Source: Eukaryota sp. TZLM1-RC | Taxonomy: Eukaryota > Metamonada: BaSk clade | Reading direction: 5' to 3' | Assembly (NCBI GenBank): GCA_040285825.1 | Contig: JAUPSS010000010.1 | Coordinates: forward strand, 744,001-808,000 | Length of the DNA stretch: 64,000 nucleotides | Shown: positions 1-8,918 of the stretch, piece by piece | Layout: each line of letters begins with the position of its first letter | Position numbering within the stretch: position 1 is the first letter of the stretch | Notes under the pieces: model-generated | What the model was told of the DNA's origin: nothing | Databases searched by the model: none | Seen by the model: only the letters and a program-made list of their open reading frames with translations | Program-made: the position numbers and the translations under genes

Positions 1-2
1 AC

Positions 3-71
3 GAGGAAGTCCTATACGATCCTTTTTATTTTAGAAATCTTTATGTTTCGGAGGACATTGAGGAGGAATGA
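3..71 (+). pseudogene. 3' end of an unknown mobile-element ORF (partial)
   Basis: The window opens inside a reading frame of about 22 codons that ends in the acidic tail SEDIEEE followed by TGA. A homologous but damaged copy lies at 54,430-54,490, where a small deletion shifts the frame. That the same coding end and downstream non-coding sequence occur twice argues that this is the end of a mobile-element protein rather than a host gene. The protein family is not recognisable from so short a piece. Confidence 0.4.
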
Positions 72-202
72 TATGATCTGAAATGCATTGTTCTTTGTGG
101 TTGAGTTGTAGGATTAGTATTAGTTTGCAAAAATAAACATGTTTTATTCATAATGATTTGACAATGTCAGAAGGTAACAGCACTTTATAGGCTAAAAAAT
201 AC

Positions 203-247
203 ACCACCATGTGGACCACGCGGTGGCACATGGTGGTCCGCGTGGTC
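203..247. repeat. Interleaved inverted repeats (A-B-A'-B')
   Basis: Positions 203-213 are the exact reverse complement of 227-237, and 214-223 are the exact reverse complement of 238-247. The two inverted repeats interleave rather than nest, so as single-stranded nucleic acid they could form an H-type pseudoknot or two mutually exclusive hairpins. The block is strongly GC-rich in AT-rich surroundings. Related palindromic blocks lie at 54,133-54,168 and 54,636-54,664. Confidence 0.7.
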
Positions 248-498
248 AAAATTCCGAATATTGGAACTAATTCTCCTCATTTTGACATATGCACATCCTT
301 TATATCACTTGTGCCACAGAACATTCATAAGAATTGACCTTGAAATATGTGAATACAGATAAAACTTGGTCGTTAGACATCAACGGCAAGTTGCGGGGAA
401 ACAACAAGATGTTGATGAAAGAACAGCAGAAACTGTATAGAAACATGATACTAATGTTGAAGAGTATCAAGACAATCCACTGGTCTCTTTGACGCTCA

Positions 499-1347
499 AT
501 GCCACTACTACTAACCATCATTCTGATACTTTCACCAATTGCGTCAACTGAAATAGTGTTGCCACCTCGATGTCACATGAATACCGAAATAAACACAATA
601 TGCGCCATTGAGATTAGCAAGCTTCATCCTACCCAATTTAGTGTGGGAGAATGGCAGGTGTACTGTGAGATTGAGGATATTCATAACTATTGGTCCTCAT
701 GTTCCGATATTGTCACTCTCTATAAACAAATCAACCCACCAGTGGTACTGTTGAATGATTCATTCTATGTTCTAGATAATCACCATTTTCTACGAAGTCT
801 TTATGAGATCAACAACACCGAGCCAATCAACTGTCCTCTTCTATTTGGAAAAGATCCTGGAGAGAGGTTCGTCTTTGTGAAGTTGGTGGGGCGTTATGGG
901 AAGCAGTTTTGTGCAGAGGAGCAATTTTTCGAGCATATGCTATCCAAACATCATCTCTTTCCATATCATCGAGGCATGCACGTTCCACCAGCATTGCTCC
1001 CAAGCGCCATTGCTGATCTACGAGATGATCATTACCGGTCACTGGCCTTTATTGTAAGACAGTTTGGTGGTTTCTCTCCTCAGCAAGCCAAAAATGTTTA
1101 TTATGCAGAATTTAGGTGGGCTCAGTTTTTTAGAGAGCGTTTGAAATTACCAAAGAACTTCGTCCCAGTAAAACATTATCAGATTGTATTGGCAGCTTTG
1201 GAGCTTGCACATAGTTCAGCAGCATCTTGGTTGCCTGGTTACACGAGGGAAAGATTCCCACCAGGTCAGACATGTTGCAAAGTGTTAAGAGAATTGCAGC
1301 CTATAGTTGAAGCACACATGTTGAAGAAAGCATCCAATGTAAAATAA
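499..1347 (+). CDS. Secreted ParB-like (ParBc_2 type) protein
   Basis: A 282-residue protein starts at ATG with a hydrophobic signal-peptide-like leader (MPLLLTIILILSPIAS). The body resembles the bacterial 'putative ParB-like nuclease' family (Pfam ParBc_2, PF08857). It has an N-terminal HPTQFSVGEWQV segment, a DNHHFLRS motif near residues 93-100 matching the family's D-x-HH box, a DDHYRSLAFIVRQFGG motif near 176-191, and EFRWAQFFRE near 204-213. The length suits the family. The signal peptide implies export or endomembrane location, so a role in chromosome partitioning is unlikely; the substrate is unknown. A bacterial origin by gene transfer is an inference. The gene stands alone between two transposon-rich stretches and shows no frameshift. 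Confidence 0.75.
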   Translation: MPLLLTIILILSPIASTEIVLPPRCHMNTEINTICAIEISKLHPTQFSVGEWQVYCEIEDIHNYWSSCSDIVTLYKQINPPVVLLNDSFYVLDNHHFLRSLYEINNTEPINCPLLFGKDPGERFVFVKLVGRYGKQFCAEEQFFEHMLSKHHLFPYHRGMHVPPALLPSAIADLRDDHYRSLAFIVRQFGGFSPQQAKNVYYAEFRWAQFFRERLKLPKNFVPVKHYQIVLAALELAHSSAASWLPGYTRERFPPGQTCCKVLRELQPIVEAHMLKKASNVK

Positions 1348-1618
1348 ATAGATTGATTTGTACATGAATCTAGAACGAAGAAACCCTGATTTGTTGTTGA
1401 ATTTCTTGTGTGGCAACACGAAGCAAATTAGGATTAAATTGTGAGCGGAACCATTTTATACCAAGAGCATGAGTTAACTCAAACCAAAATTGAGAGTGTT
1501 GTCAAATTAACTTCTTGGAATATTCAAAAATGATAAACAAATTGTGTAGAGATGTCAATCACTTGATTATTGTTCAAGTAATTCTCAATTACTTTCCAAA
1601 GCGAGTAAAAGTATTAAT

Positions 1619-1740
1619 CGTAGGTATCTCACTAGTGAGTACCTTGGTATATAAGAATAGCAAACAATAAAATTACCTTTATCCTAACCCGGTTTACATT
1701 ATACATAAGTCACAGCTAGCATAATGCCTAACTACAGCAT
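1619..1740 (-). repeat. LTR-like dispersed repeat with near-palindrome
   Basis: This segment is an inverted counterpart of about 4,083-4,205; both share the phrase TTAGGCATTATGCTAGCTGT. It contains a near-perfect palindrome around 1,622-1,647 (GGTATCTCACTAGTGAGTACC). A shorter third copy lies at 2,416-2,490. It may be a solo LTR or terminal piece of an LTR retrotransposon, but no matching LTR pair around an intact body is visible. The rest of 1,348-1,850 shows no gene. Confidence 0.45.
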
Positions 1741-1849
1741 AATCACAGAATTATGTAAAGTATTTGGGTTATAATGAACTAAAATAGATTCGTTTTATTA
1801 AACTACAATCTCTAGTAAAATGAACTCAGAACTAATAAATCGAACTTCG

Positions 1850-2594
1850 ATGAACCAAGATTTTCTCTACAAAAACATGATTGGCTTCTGTTTTAACCAT
1901 TGATACTCTTATTCGATATAAGAACTGAGATGATGTATATTGAACTCAATCTGTAAGCACCACAAAATAACATCAAATCTCTTCTGATGCTTTTGTTATA
2001 ACAAAGTAACTAGAGAGTAAGATATTTTTTGAGTTTCACCAGCCCTTATAGAGAGCATCAGTGGTGAAGTCTATACTATTATTTCAATTGTTGGAGACTC
2101 GTTGTCCACAGGACAACAGGTCATTGTTGTTTCTTGAACAAATATTTGGAAAACATTCACAAATGTTCCTACTACCGATTCTTTTCCCTTTTTAGCAAAT
2201 GGGAAAGCAATAAAACAAGTAGTCTTTTCTATCAGCATTAACTTCTTCGATATCATTGTCATATTTTCTATGTTGTTCTTTGGCTTTGTATTCAAGAGCA
2301 TCTATAGGATTATGTTTCCTTCTTTGAAACAAAGATTCATTTGTAAAATTGCAAGAAGTAAAATCAACAACAACTTCAGTGTTTTCAATCCAATAACAGT
2401 AAATATCACCTCTACATGTAGGTATCTCACCAGTGAGTTCCTCAATATAGTATAGGTTAAAATAATATTATCTTCTAACCTTCCTTACATGACACATTCT
2501 GACATCCAACTAAATGATATGCCTTTTGGCAACATATCATTGGACCAAAATTGTTTAATCACAGTGTGTCTCTCATAAAAGGCTCTTTTGATGC
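1850..2594 (-). mobile_element. Family-1 non-LTR retrotransposon fragment (endonuclease 3' end)
   Basis: On the minus strand this matches, with many substitutions and stops, the restriction-like endonuclease end of the element at 17.5-18.3 kb. The recognisable parts are the KAKEKHRKYDKD-type segment near 2,250-2,300 and the region before it near 2,300-2,415. It is interrupted at about 2,416-2,510 by a piece resembling the LTR-like repeat at 1,619-1,740. The fragment continues after further insertions at 3,694-3,891 and 5,473-5,900, so this is one old 3' copy broken by later insertions. Confidence 0.6.
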
Positions 2595-3693
2595 CGTTGA
2601 GCAGATGAACACACGAAGGAGAGAGAGAAATCTAAGTTTATTAATAAAACTGGTTCATAAACGAGTATCACGTCATCAGTCGAAATGCAAAGAAACCTAC
2701 TAAATCAATTTCAGTTCAACAACAACACTAATTTTTCCCATTTTTGTGAGGACAAATACAGTACTGTCTCAATAGAGGGAAGATATGATGTTTGTTATAT
2801 TCTTCAGTGCATCATGTGTATGACACACGTGATTCACCTCATGTTTGATTTTAGTCGGACAATCGCGGGAGATGTGTCCAGGCCTGTGGCACTTGAAGCA
2901 CGATTGATTTTTTTAATCCTGAGAGCGCCAAGAGAACCTCGTCTTAGTGCCATCCGTACATACCACATCATTAACTGAGGTTTTGAGACCACGAATCTAT
3001 GAAGCAACCTTAGAGTGGTCTAACAGCTCATCAGTAGTGGTTTCGACCAGAGATTAAAGATCTGGGAATACATTATCTCGAATACTCGCTAGAAGAGAAC
3101 GTTGAAGACCTAGGGGAAAAATTCCTCTGGCAAATCGATTCAGAAAAGCTATGTCTGGTAACTTAAGTCCGAAAGCGCTACTCTTAATCTGGAGGAAACG
3201 TCGCAGGTAACAGGACATACGTTCTCGGACGTCACCAATACGGACATCAAGCTTCAGTTCTGACATAGCCAGACTAAAATCTTCGTACGTGGCGAACGAT
3301 ACGACAGACTGTAGATGTCTAAGAAAACATCGTCATTGGAAGAGACGTTAGATTTCTGAAGAGATAGGGATTCTAACAGAAAAGAATCGACCGAGAGCCT
3401 TGCTGGAACAAGATCTTTCTTAGGGGTCACAGAAGAATAGATCTTCCACTCTTGTAGGAACAGAAGAACATTCTCAACTTTCATAGAAGAAAGAGACGGG
3501 AGGTTGACAGAGGGAACAGTCATCTGAAATAAGAAGCGCCAATAATTATTGATGCCGATATGCAGATGAACACACGAAGGAGAGAGAGAAATCTAAGTTT
3601 ATTAATAAATCTGATTCATAAACAAGTATCACGTCAACGGTCGAAATACAAAGAAACCTACTAAATCAATTTTAGTTCAACAACAACACTTTA
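2595..3693 (-). mobile_element. Small gag-only LTR-type element
   Basis: Two direct repeats of about 135 bp (about 2,600-2,731 and 3,562-3,692) share AGATGAACACACGAAGGAGA and GTTCAACAACAACA and flank a short body. Read on the minus strand they begin TGTTGTTG and end near CATCTGC, as LTRs do, and they carry an AATAAA. Between them lies a gag-like frame with a zinc knuckle but no polymerase. The insertion splits the family-1 fragment, whose sequence resumes on both sides. It is best read as a non-autonomous LTR element; an obvious short target duplication was not found. Confidence 0.6.
2740..3523 (-). pseudogene. gag-like protein of the LTR element (frameshifted)
   Basis: The frame starts at ATG 3,523 (MTVPSVNLPSL), just inside the 5' direct repeat, and continues after a shift near 3,260 with a helical capsid-like stretch (LKLPDIAFLNRFARG). 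Near 2,850-2,890 it encodes a retroviral-type zinc knuckle, CFKCHRPGHISRDC (C-x2-C-x4-H-x4-C). Stops separate the pieces, so it is a decayed gag. No protease, reverse transcriptase or integrase lies between the repeats. Confidence 0.55.
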
Positions 3694-3891
3694 TTACACG
3701 AGATTCCTGCAATTGTTGCCACAGAGAAAACAGTGTTCTCTGAGCGCGTTATGTGAGGTAAGTAAGATAAGTGATTAATTTTGAACAATCTAGAGCATGA
3801 CGTAGGTTGATCTGTGATGAATTAGAACAAATACCGTTTTCTTTTAATAGAAAATGGTCAATGAGAATATTCAGATATAGTCTCATTTTTG
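3694..3891 (-). mobile_element. Family-1 non-LTR fragment, middle piece
   Basis: This continues the same endonuclease-region copy, matching the part of the 18.0-18.1 kb element with the C-x-C...H zinc-knuckle segment and the MRLYLNIPI-type segment, with stops. It ends at a 27-bp sequence (3,865-3,891) repeated exactly at 5,473-5,499, where the same element resumes. Confidence 0.55.
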
Positions 3892-5472
3892 CGGTGTTCT
3901 GTGGTGCAATGGTGCGACCGGAGCGACAAATTTGTCAGTCGGTGTACACCCAATTATACACATAATTCACGTGAGCTATATACTTACCCTGTTGAACAAG
4001 TATGTACAATAGGTATACAAGTATATATAAAAGTAGAGTATATATGATATATATGTATACTTCAGTTTACTTCCTTGTTGTTGCCGTTAGGCATTATGCT
4101 AGCTGTATGTATGTTTAGTTTGTTAGTTAAGGCGGGTTAATATAAAGATAATTTTATTAATGATATTCTATATACTTAGGTACTCATTAGTGAATTACTT
4201 ACCTTAGCTTCTCCCGTTTTTTTAATTAAAACTATCTACAGTTGTTCTTCCGCTTCCTTTGTGGATAACGCTTTTGCTGAGGCACAGGGAAAGCCCGAGC
4301 TGCGTTGTTGGATTTAAAAGATTTACGTTTTCCTTTATTTAATTTCTTATTGAATCGTTGATACGCTTCTGAATATCTGATAGAATGGAGTGGTTTTTCG
4401 GAAGTATCTCTCCCAAACCATCTTACAGCACAGAAGGGTCCTTGAGCAGTATTATACTCGTCACGGATTTTTTCGCTGACATGTTTGCCTGAATCTGTAG
4501 CTGCAATTGTTGGCTCCTCGCCAAAATTAGTCAGTGTTAAATTTTACAGTAATCTCGTGATGCCACGTCATCACGTATTCAATTAGTCTCTCGTACAATT
4601 TCCTTTGATTATTCACACCCTCCGTAATAAACTACCCGTTTCTGATTTATTCGTAGTTCATTACCTGATGCATGACTATACCGATTTATGTGAGGTCGAC
4701 TTTTCCATTGAAGCAGATGTGTCCGAAAGTTGGTTGGTGAGTACTTCTATAGGAATGTCCTGATTACCAGGCTGCGGTCTATCTGGAGTTTATGAAGGGG
4801 TTTTGGTTCCTCTTGCACGTTGAGTTGGATGGATGGCCTGAAAGATCTAATGTTTTGAAAAGGCGTATCATCTATTGCTACTATAGGAGGGAAGGCAAAA
4901 ACCATGTTGTTAACCCAAATGTCTCCAATTTGAACATTATAATGATTAAGAGGAGGCCTATAGGTGGAGATGACTGTCGTTCTCATATTGGCATGATCTC
5001 GTTTGTGAGTAACTCCTTGTTCGACAAAAATTAACCTGAACGGTTGAGAAGCGGGTCTCCTCTCAACGAGATCAGGGTTTGATGATGATGGGTGATACTC
5101 GTAAACCTCTTTGACTACCGTATAATCTACTCAGATGTGCTGTTATCTTTATTAATTCTATCCAGACCTGGTCTAAACCAGTCAGGAAGGAAATGTAGTC
5201 TCGACCATATTCCAGGACCTCGATCCTCCGGATTCTAAAACACACATATCGAGGGTGGCTTTTTTCAAATGAAATCGAATCGGTCAGCACGAAACTTGAA
5301 GATGATGGATTTGTAAGAGAAGTTTAATGGGGATAGTCTCATTCTGCGTTCAGCAGGTCTACCCGATAACTCCTTACTTTCGTGGTCGAGAAGCTCTTTA
5401 GAGTCCTTCAGTGATTGTGATGTTAGGGGAATTTCGCTGAGACCGTTTACAGTCTTGGTAAGCGTTTGTACC
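3892..5472. mobile_element. 1.58-kb composite insertion bounded by 27-bp direct repeats
   Basis: The family-1 fragment is interrupted here. The identical 27-bp sequence GAATATTCAGATATAG... lies at 3,865-3,891 and 5,473-5,499, so the insert looks like an insertion with target duplication. The insert holds, on the minus strand (about 4,210-4,560), the C-terminal chromodomain-like end of a Ty3/gypsy polyprotein (FCAVRWFGRDTSEKPLHS), an LTR-like repeat at 4,083-4,205, and unassigned frames at 4,747-5,290. Insertion plus later rearrangement is likely. Confidence 0.5.
4210..4560 (-). pseudogene. Ty3/gypsy polyprotein C-terminal fragment
   Basis: Minus-strand translation gives RWFGRDTSEKPLHSIRYSEAY followed by a basic tail. 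It lines up with the end of the polyprotein at 25,038-25,300 (QWFGGETTEEPLHSVKHSEAY plus a basic tail). Only this tail is recognisable; the catalytic parts are missing. Confidence 0.55.
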
Positions 5473-5900
5473 GAATATTCAGATATAGTCTCATTTTTGT
5501 TAACATTGCTTCTATATTAGCACATAGCCGAACCCTTTGTGGCACAAGGGTGATGAAGAGTCAAGAATCTAATGACTTATTCTCACATACACCTTTTTTC
5601 AATACCATTGAATGAAGATTTTGATCCAAAGCAGCCGAGCTGCAACAAATTCACGTAATTCAATGCTATTCAAATAGAGAATTTGCCATCTGTGACAACA
5701 AAAATGTAAATTTCGAATACTAGTGATATGATATGTTTCCTCTCTAAAGAATTGAGAATGATTCGAATAAAACATTGAGGTGATTTCGCGATATTTGGAA
5801 AGATTCTTGATGTTGAAATAAATGACGTTATGGGAAAGTGTATCTACCACGATGTTCAGTTGTCAAAAAACTGCATAACCGTCAAGAATTCCAAACATTG
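5473..5900 (-). mobile_element. Family-1 non-LTR fragment, upstream piece
   Basis: This resumes the retroelement copy after the 1.58-kb insert. On the minus strand it matches the segment just upstream of the endonuclease of the 17.5-20.6 kb element, including the AAGCAGCCGAGCTGCA phrase seen there as AACAGCCGAGCTGCA. It is full of stops. Confidence 0.55.
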
Positions 5901-6293
5901 TTCAAGAAAAACAACAATGTTGCCACGTCACCATGACTCATTTTTTCCTTAAATCATCTTTTCCTCAAATCAACCACAACATCTCATCACAGGTGAGATG
6001 CTGTCATTCAAAACTTACATGTTCTGTGATCGATGTTTCAACAGCGGTCTCTATTCATGCAGTGGTATGCCCCTGTTTACATCTCAATTGCTGGGTGATG
6101 GTATTTCAGATAACATACACGCTGTCTGAAGTACCTATGTTGTCTATTCCTATCCGTCGATACGTTTCTGTTGATGTTGTTTCATGCTCGGATATTTGTG
6201 TCACTGGTGTCTATGCTCGTATCAGGTGCCAAATCATTGTTATTAAATTGAGGTCCTCCTCTCTGCGGTATCTAATTTTGACGATAACTTCAC

Positions 6294-6690
6294 TTGGTCC
6301 CCAACCATAAACCTCACCAGAATAGGTGAGGAGAAGGATATGGTCAACACTTCTTGAAATGGACTTAACCCCAACCATTCGATAACTCCATTTGGTCCCC
6401 AACCATAAACCTCACCAGAATAGGTGAGGAGAAGGATATGGTCAACACTTCTTGAAATGGACTTAACCCCAACCATTCGATAACTCCATTTGGTCCCCAA
6501 CCATAAACCTCACCAGAATAGGTGAGGAGAAGGATATGGTCAACACTTCTTGAAATGGACTTAACCCCAACCATTCGATGACTCCACTTGGTCCCCAACC
6601 ATAAACCTCACCAGAATAGGTGAGGAGAAGTGTATGGTCAAAACTTCTTGAAATGGACTTAACCCCAACCACTCTTTCCGATCGATCGGC
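6294..6690 (-). repeat. 98-bp tandem repeat derived from an RCC1 blade (pseudogene)
   Basis: Four near-identical copies with a 98-bp period (starting near 6,296, 6,394, 6,492 and 6,590) each encode, on the minus strand, an RCC1-blade-like sequence (GVKSISRSxDHxLLLTYSGEVYGWGP). Because 98 is not a multiple of three, each copy shifts frame, so no continuous RCC1 protein can be made. Each unit also carries a hairpin-forming CCTCACC-AGAAT-AGGTGAGG. It appears to be a coding fragment amplified as a minisatellite. Confidence 0.75.
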
Positions 6691-6763
6691 AATTGGGTCG
6701 GACGATCTACCTTTATCTTGGCCAATTTTATGGTTTGAGATTATTATGATCAATAGTTGGACT

Positions 6764-6800
6764 GTTGATCACAAAACATGTAAGTTTTAATTTAACAACT
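6764..6800 (+). repeat. Dispersed repeat (GTTGATCACAAAACATGTAAG)
   Basis: The phrase GATCACAAAACATGTAAGTTTT recurs with small changes at 6,009-6,034 (minus), 52,172-52,208 (minus) and 54,826-54,856 (plus). The copy at 52.2 kb also shares the following AATTTGACAACTG. It is probably the edge of one transposon family. Confidence 0.5.
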
Positions 6801-6983
6801 GTTGATTTTTGCTATTGGTTATTTGTAGTTTAATTTATTTATTATTTTAGTTATTTGTTGTTTAATTTGTCACATTAAGTTTGGGAATTCACAATCATCG
6901 ATGCTTCGTTCTTGAAAGAAAAATTGCTGAAATTTGGATAAGGCGTTTTAATTTTGAGCAAACTGTGGTCATCAACACAGCTA

Positions 6984-7130
6984 ATGGGACGAAGTATATT
7001 GAACCATGATTTCCTCTAACTAATCTTGTTATAATTGTTGCCTTCCTAGCGTAATATAAAGTGGTGGTAATCTGTTAATGATTTGAATTTAAACTCAAGA
7101 ACTGTCCAAAAGGGAAGCCAAATCGCTGTT
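6984..7130 (-). mobile_element. Family-1 non-LTR 3' tail fragment
   Basis: It contains the conserved phrases of the family-1 3' end (CTAATGGGACGA, then TTGAACCATGATTTCCTCTA, then GGTAATCTGTTAATG) found at 17.5, 18.8, 27.4 and 28.3 kb. It is divergent and short. The surrounding 6,800-7,320 holds no gene. Confidence 0.5.
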
Positions 7131-7320
7131 TTCCTGGGAACCATAATTCAATAATTAGTTTGAAAAAAGTGTCTGTTGCAGCTAATTGTGTTATGTTTAG
7201 AGATAGTGTGAAAACATTAATTACAAGCTTATTTCTATCATTTTTCAATCTAGAATATGATTCATGTGTATTCATATATTTTTAATTTATTACTTTAAAA
7301 AACTAAACACGAAAATTATA

Positions 7321-8035
7321 ATTCTAAATCTTCACATCCCAAAGCAGCCAACATAAATTGACTGGAAGTTTTTCCTTCATAAAAGCGACCAAGAGTTAAT
7401 AAAGCAGAAGACAATAACGGGACAACACCTTTACAAATTGAAAATACTATTCTGTTCTGCCAATACGTTTTGTCGTAAATTCTTCATGTACGTTGTTCTA
7501 CAATTTCAACAAAATCATCCAAAAAAGACAAAGCAAGTGGTCCAAGCGTACCATGTAAGGAAAAAGCAGATGGACAAAAACACAATGAGTGTGAGATTTA
7601 GCATTCAAGGAAACCAGCTTTGCTCTATATTTATCAATTTTGGAATTTTCGGCAACAGACAACGTACTTATCACAAATTATTGTTAATTTGTGTTGCAAT
7701 TTTTTAGCACAATACCTCAAATCAACTAGTGTTCTAGGTGGTATTTTCTGCACATTATCGGGAAAGTATTTACTCTAGATTTCAGGAGGCAAACAATCAA
7801 GGGCATTTACAAGGTCTCTTAAATAATTCTTGCTTGTATATATTCAATAAATTAGCATCATTTGGAAACCGTTTGCAAAATTCAAAAAAAATTCCCTCTA
7901 CCAAAGAAGCAGCTTGACAGAGAATGGACGATTTAGTGAAATTAATTCCACCAAAATTAGATGATGAAAATACATGGTTTCGAATTAGATCATGATTGAC
8001 ATCAATCAAAGATGCAAAGAATTTTTTCTCAAGTA
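7321..8035 (-). mobile_element. Family-3 non-LTR fragment (endonuclease end and RT thumb)
   Basis: Positions 7,321-7,460 are the reverse complement of 12,465-12,605 and encode the C-terminus of a retroelement endonuclease that ends like GYEDLEF. At 7,797-8,009 the minus strand encodes an RT thumb-like segment (FGGINFTKSSILCQAASLVEG) that matches LGGLDFHKLKYLCKAAFIGAG of the copy at 24.7 kb. Stops and gaps show it is dead. Confidence 0.6.
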
Positions 8036-8192
8036 ATTAAATAAGCGGCAAAACTCACGTGAAATACCAGGAGAAGTTGTTCTCAAAAAGTGAAAAATTT
8101 TCCCTGAATAACAAATTTTTAAAATAGCAAATTAAATGTGTTCCACAAATTTTGTTTTTTGATCCTAAAAATAGCATCAATCTTCACTCCAG

Positions 8193-8918
8193 ATGTCCGA
8201 AGACACCAGCTATGAAGTGAAACATCCGATTGTAGAGCCAATAACCATATCCCAAGAGGACCTTATGGTGTATTTGTTCCTCCGTAAAGTTCTTCTACTA
8301 GTAGTTATCGTGTTGCTATACTGCGTACTTCTCTCTGTGACACTGTTACAGATACCACAATTCATGTCGTTCTTCTCTTCATCCCCGATAAGGCTAACAA
8401 TCCCTGCATGTGGTTTAATCGTTTCCACAATACTCTTATACATGGTCAAAAGGATCCCGTTCTGGAATATGCTTTCTCTCTTTCTTTTTACAACTTTTGT
8501 CTCTGTCATTGTTGCTTTTGCCTCAGGCCACTTCTCCACAACAGTTACCATATCTTCTCTCGGAATCACTCTAGTCTTTATGGTCATGGTGTTTTTCTCC
8601 ACGTTTTTTTACCGAAAGAAACACCACCCTTTCTACAGAACTCTGATCATTCTATCAGTTACCGTTCTTATCTGCAGCCTCAGTCTCTCCTTCTTCATGA
8701 GCACTGTATCGTTTGTCTTGTATTTTTTAGCAACATCAACTGTGACCATTCTTATTGGAGCGGTTTTGGTATATAACGTTACCAATTTGATGGCAAACGT
8801 GAGATTAGGTCAATATTCAGCTAATTTGGATGACTATGTGTCAGCAACCGTTACCATTTTTACAGATGTCTTGAGTGTGTTCCTTTTAATGTTGGCCTTT
8901 CTTGGTGGAGAACGATAG
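8193..8918 (+). CDS. Bax inhibitor-1 / LFG-like multipass membrane protein
   Basis: This 241-residue protein has about seven hydrophobic segments (near 30-55, 65-85, 90-110, 115-140, 145-165, 168-195 and 220-238) after a short polar N-terminus. The layout and the C-terminal pattern, a helix with YNVTNLM followed by DDYVSATVTIFTDVLSVFLLML, match the BI-1/TMBIM (PF01027) signature in which a YDTQ-like helix precedes EY-x2-AA-x-LYLDIINLFL. Family members sit in ER or Golgi membranes and modulate calcium leak and cell survival. The key acidic residue near the C-terminal helix (D in FTDV) is kept, while the canonical YDTQ aspartate is replaced. Start chosen at ATG 8,193; stop TAG. Confidence 0.75.
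   Translation: MSEDTSYEVKHPIVEPITISQEDLMVYLFLRKVLLLVVIVLLYCVLLSVTLLQIPQFMSFFSSSPIRLTIPACGLIVSTILLYMVKRIPFWNMLSLFLFTTFVSVIVAFASGHFSTTVTISSLGITLVFMVMVFFSTFFYRKKHHPFYRTLIILSVTVLICSLSLSFFMSTVSFVLYFLATSTVTILIGAVLVYNVTNLMANVRLGQYSANLDDYVSATVTIFTDVLSVFLLMLAFLGGER

Larger units (their letters stand above)
1..270 (+). repeat. Dispersed repeat, copy 1 (element terminus)
   Basis: This stretch aligns by eye with about 54,425-54,690. Both contain the same ORF end, the phrase CATAATGATTTGACA, a run of A, then a GC-rich palindromic block and AAAATTCCGA. It is probably the 3' terminal region of a transposable element. The rest of this copy lies outside the window. Confidence 0.6.

Noticed and set aside
4747-5290. 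Overlapping short ORFs on both strands
   Set aside because: They lie in the composite insertion with gypsy remains and have no clear motif; they were not called as genes.
5933-6310. 125-codon plus-strand ORF
   Set aside because: It overlaps the antisense RCC1-derived repeat, has no recognisable domain, and its Cys/Ser/Val-rich composition looks like a shadow frame.
8210-8776. Antisense and +1 ORFs over the Bax-inhibitor-like gene
   Set aside because: Shadow frames of a hydrophobic coding sequence; the 241-residue frame explains the region.
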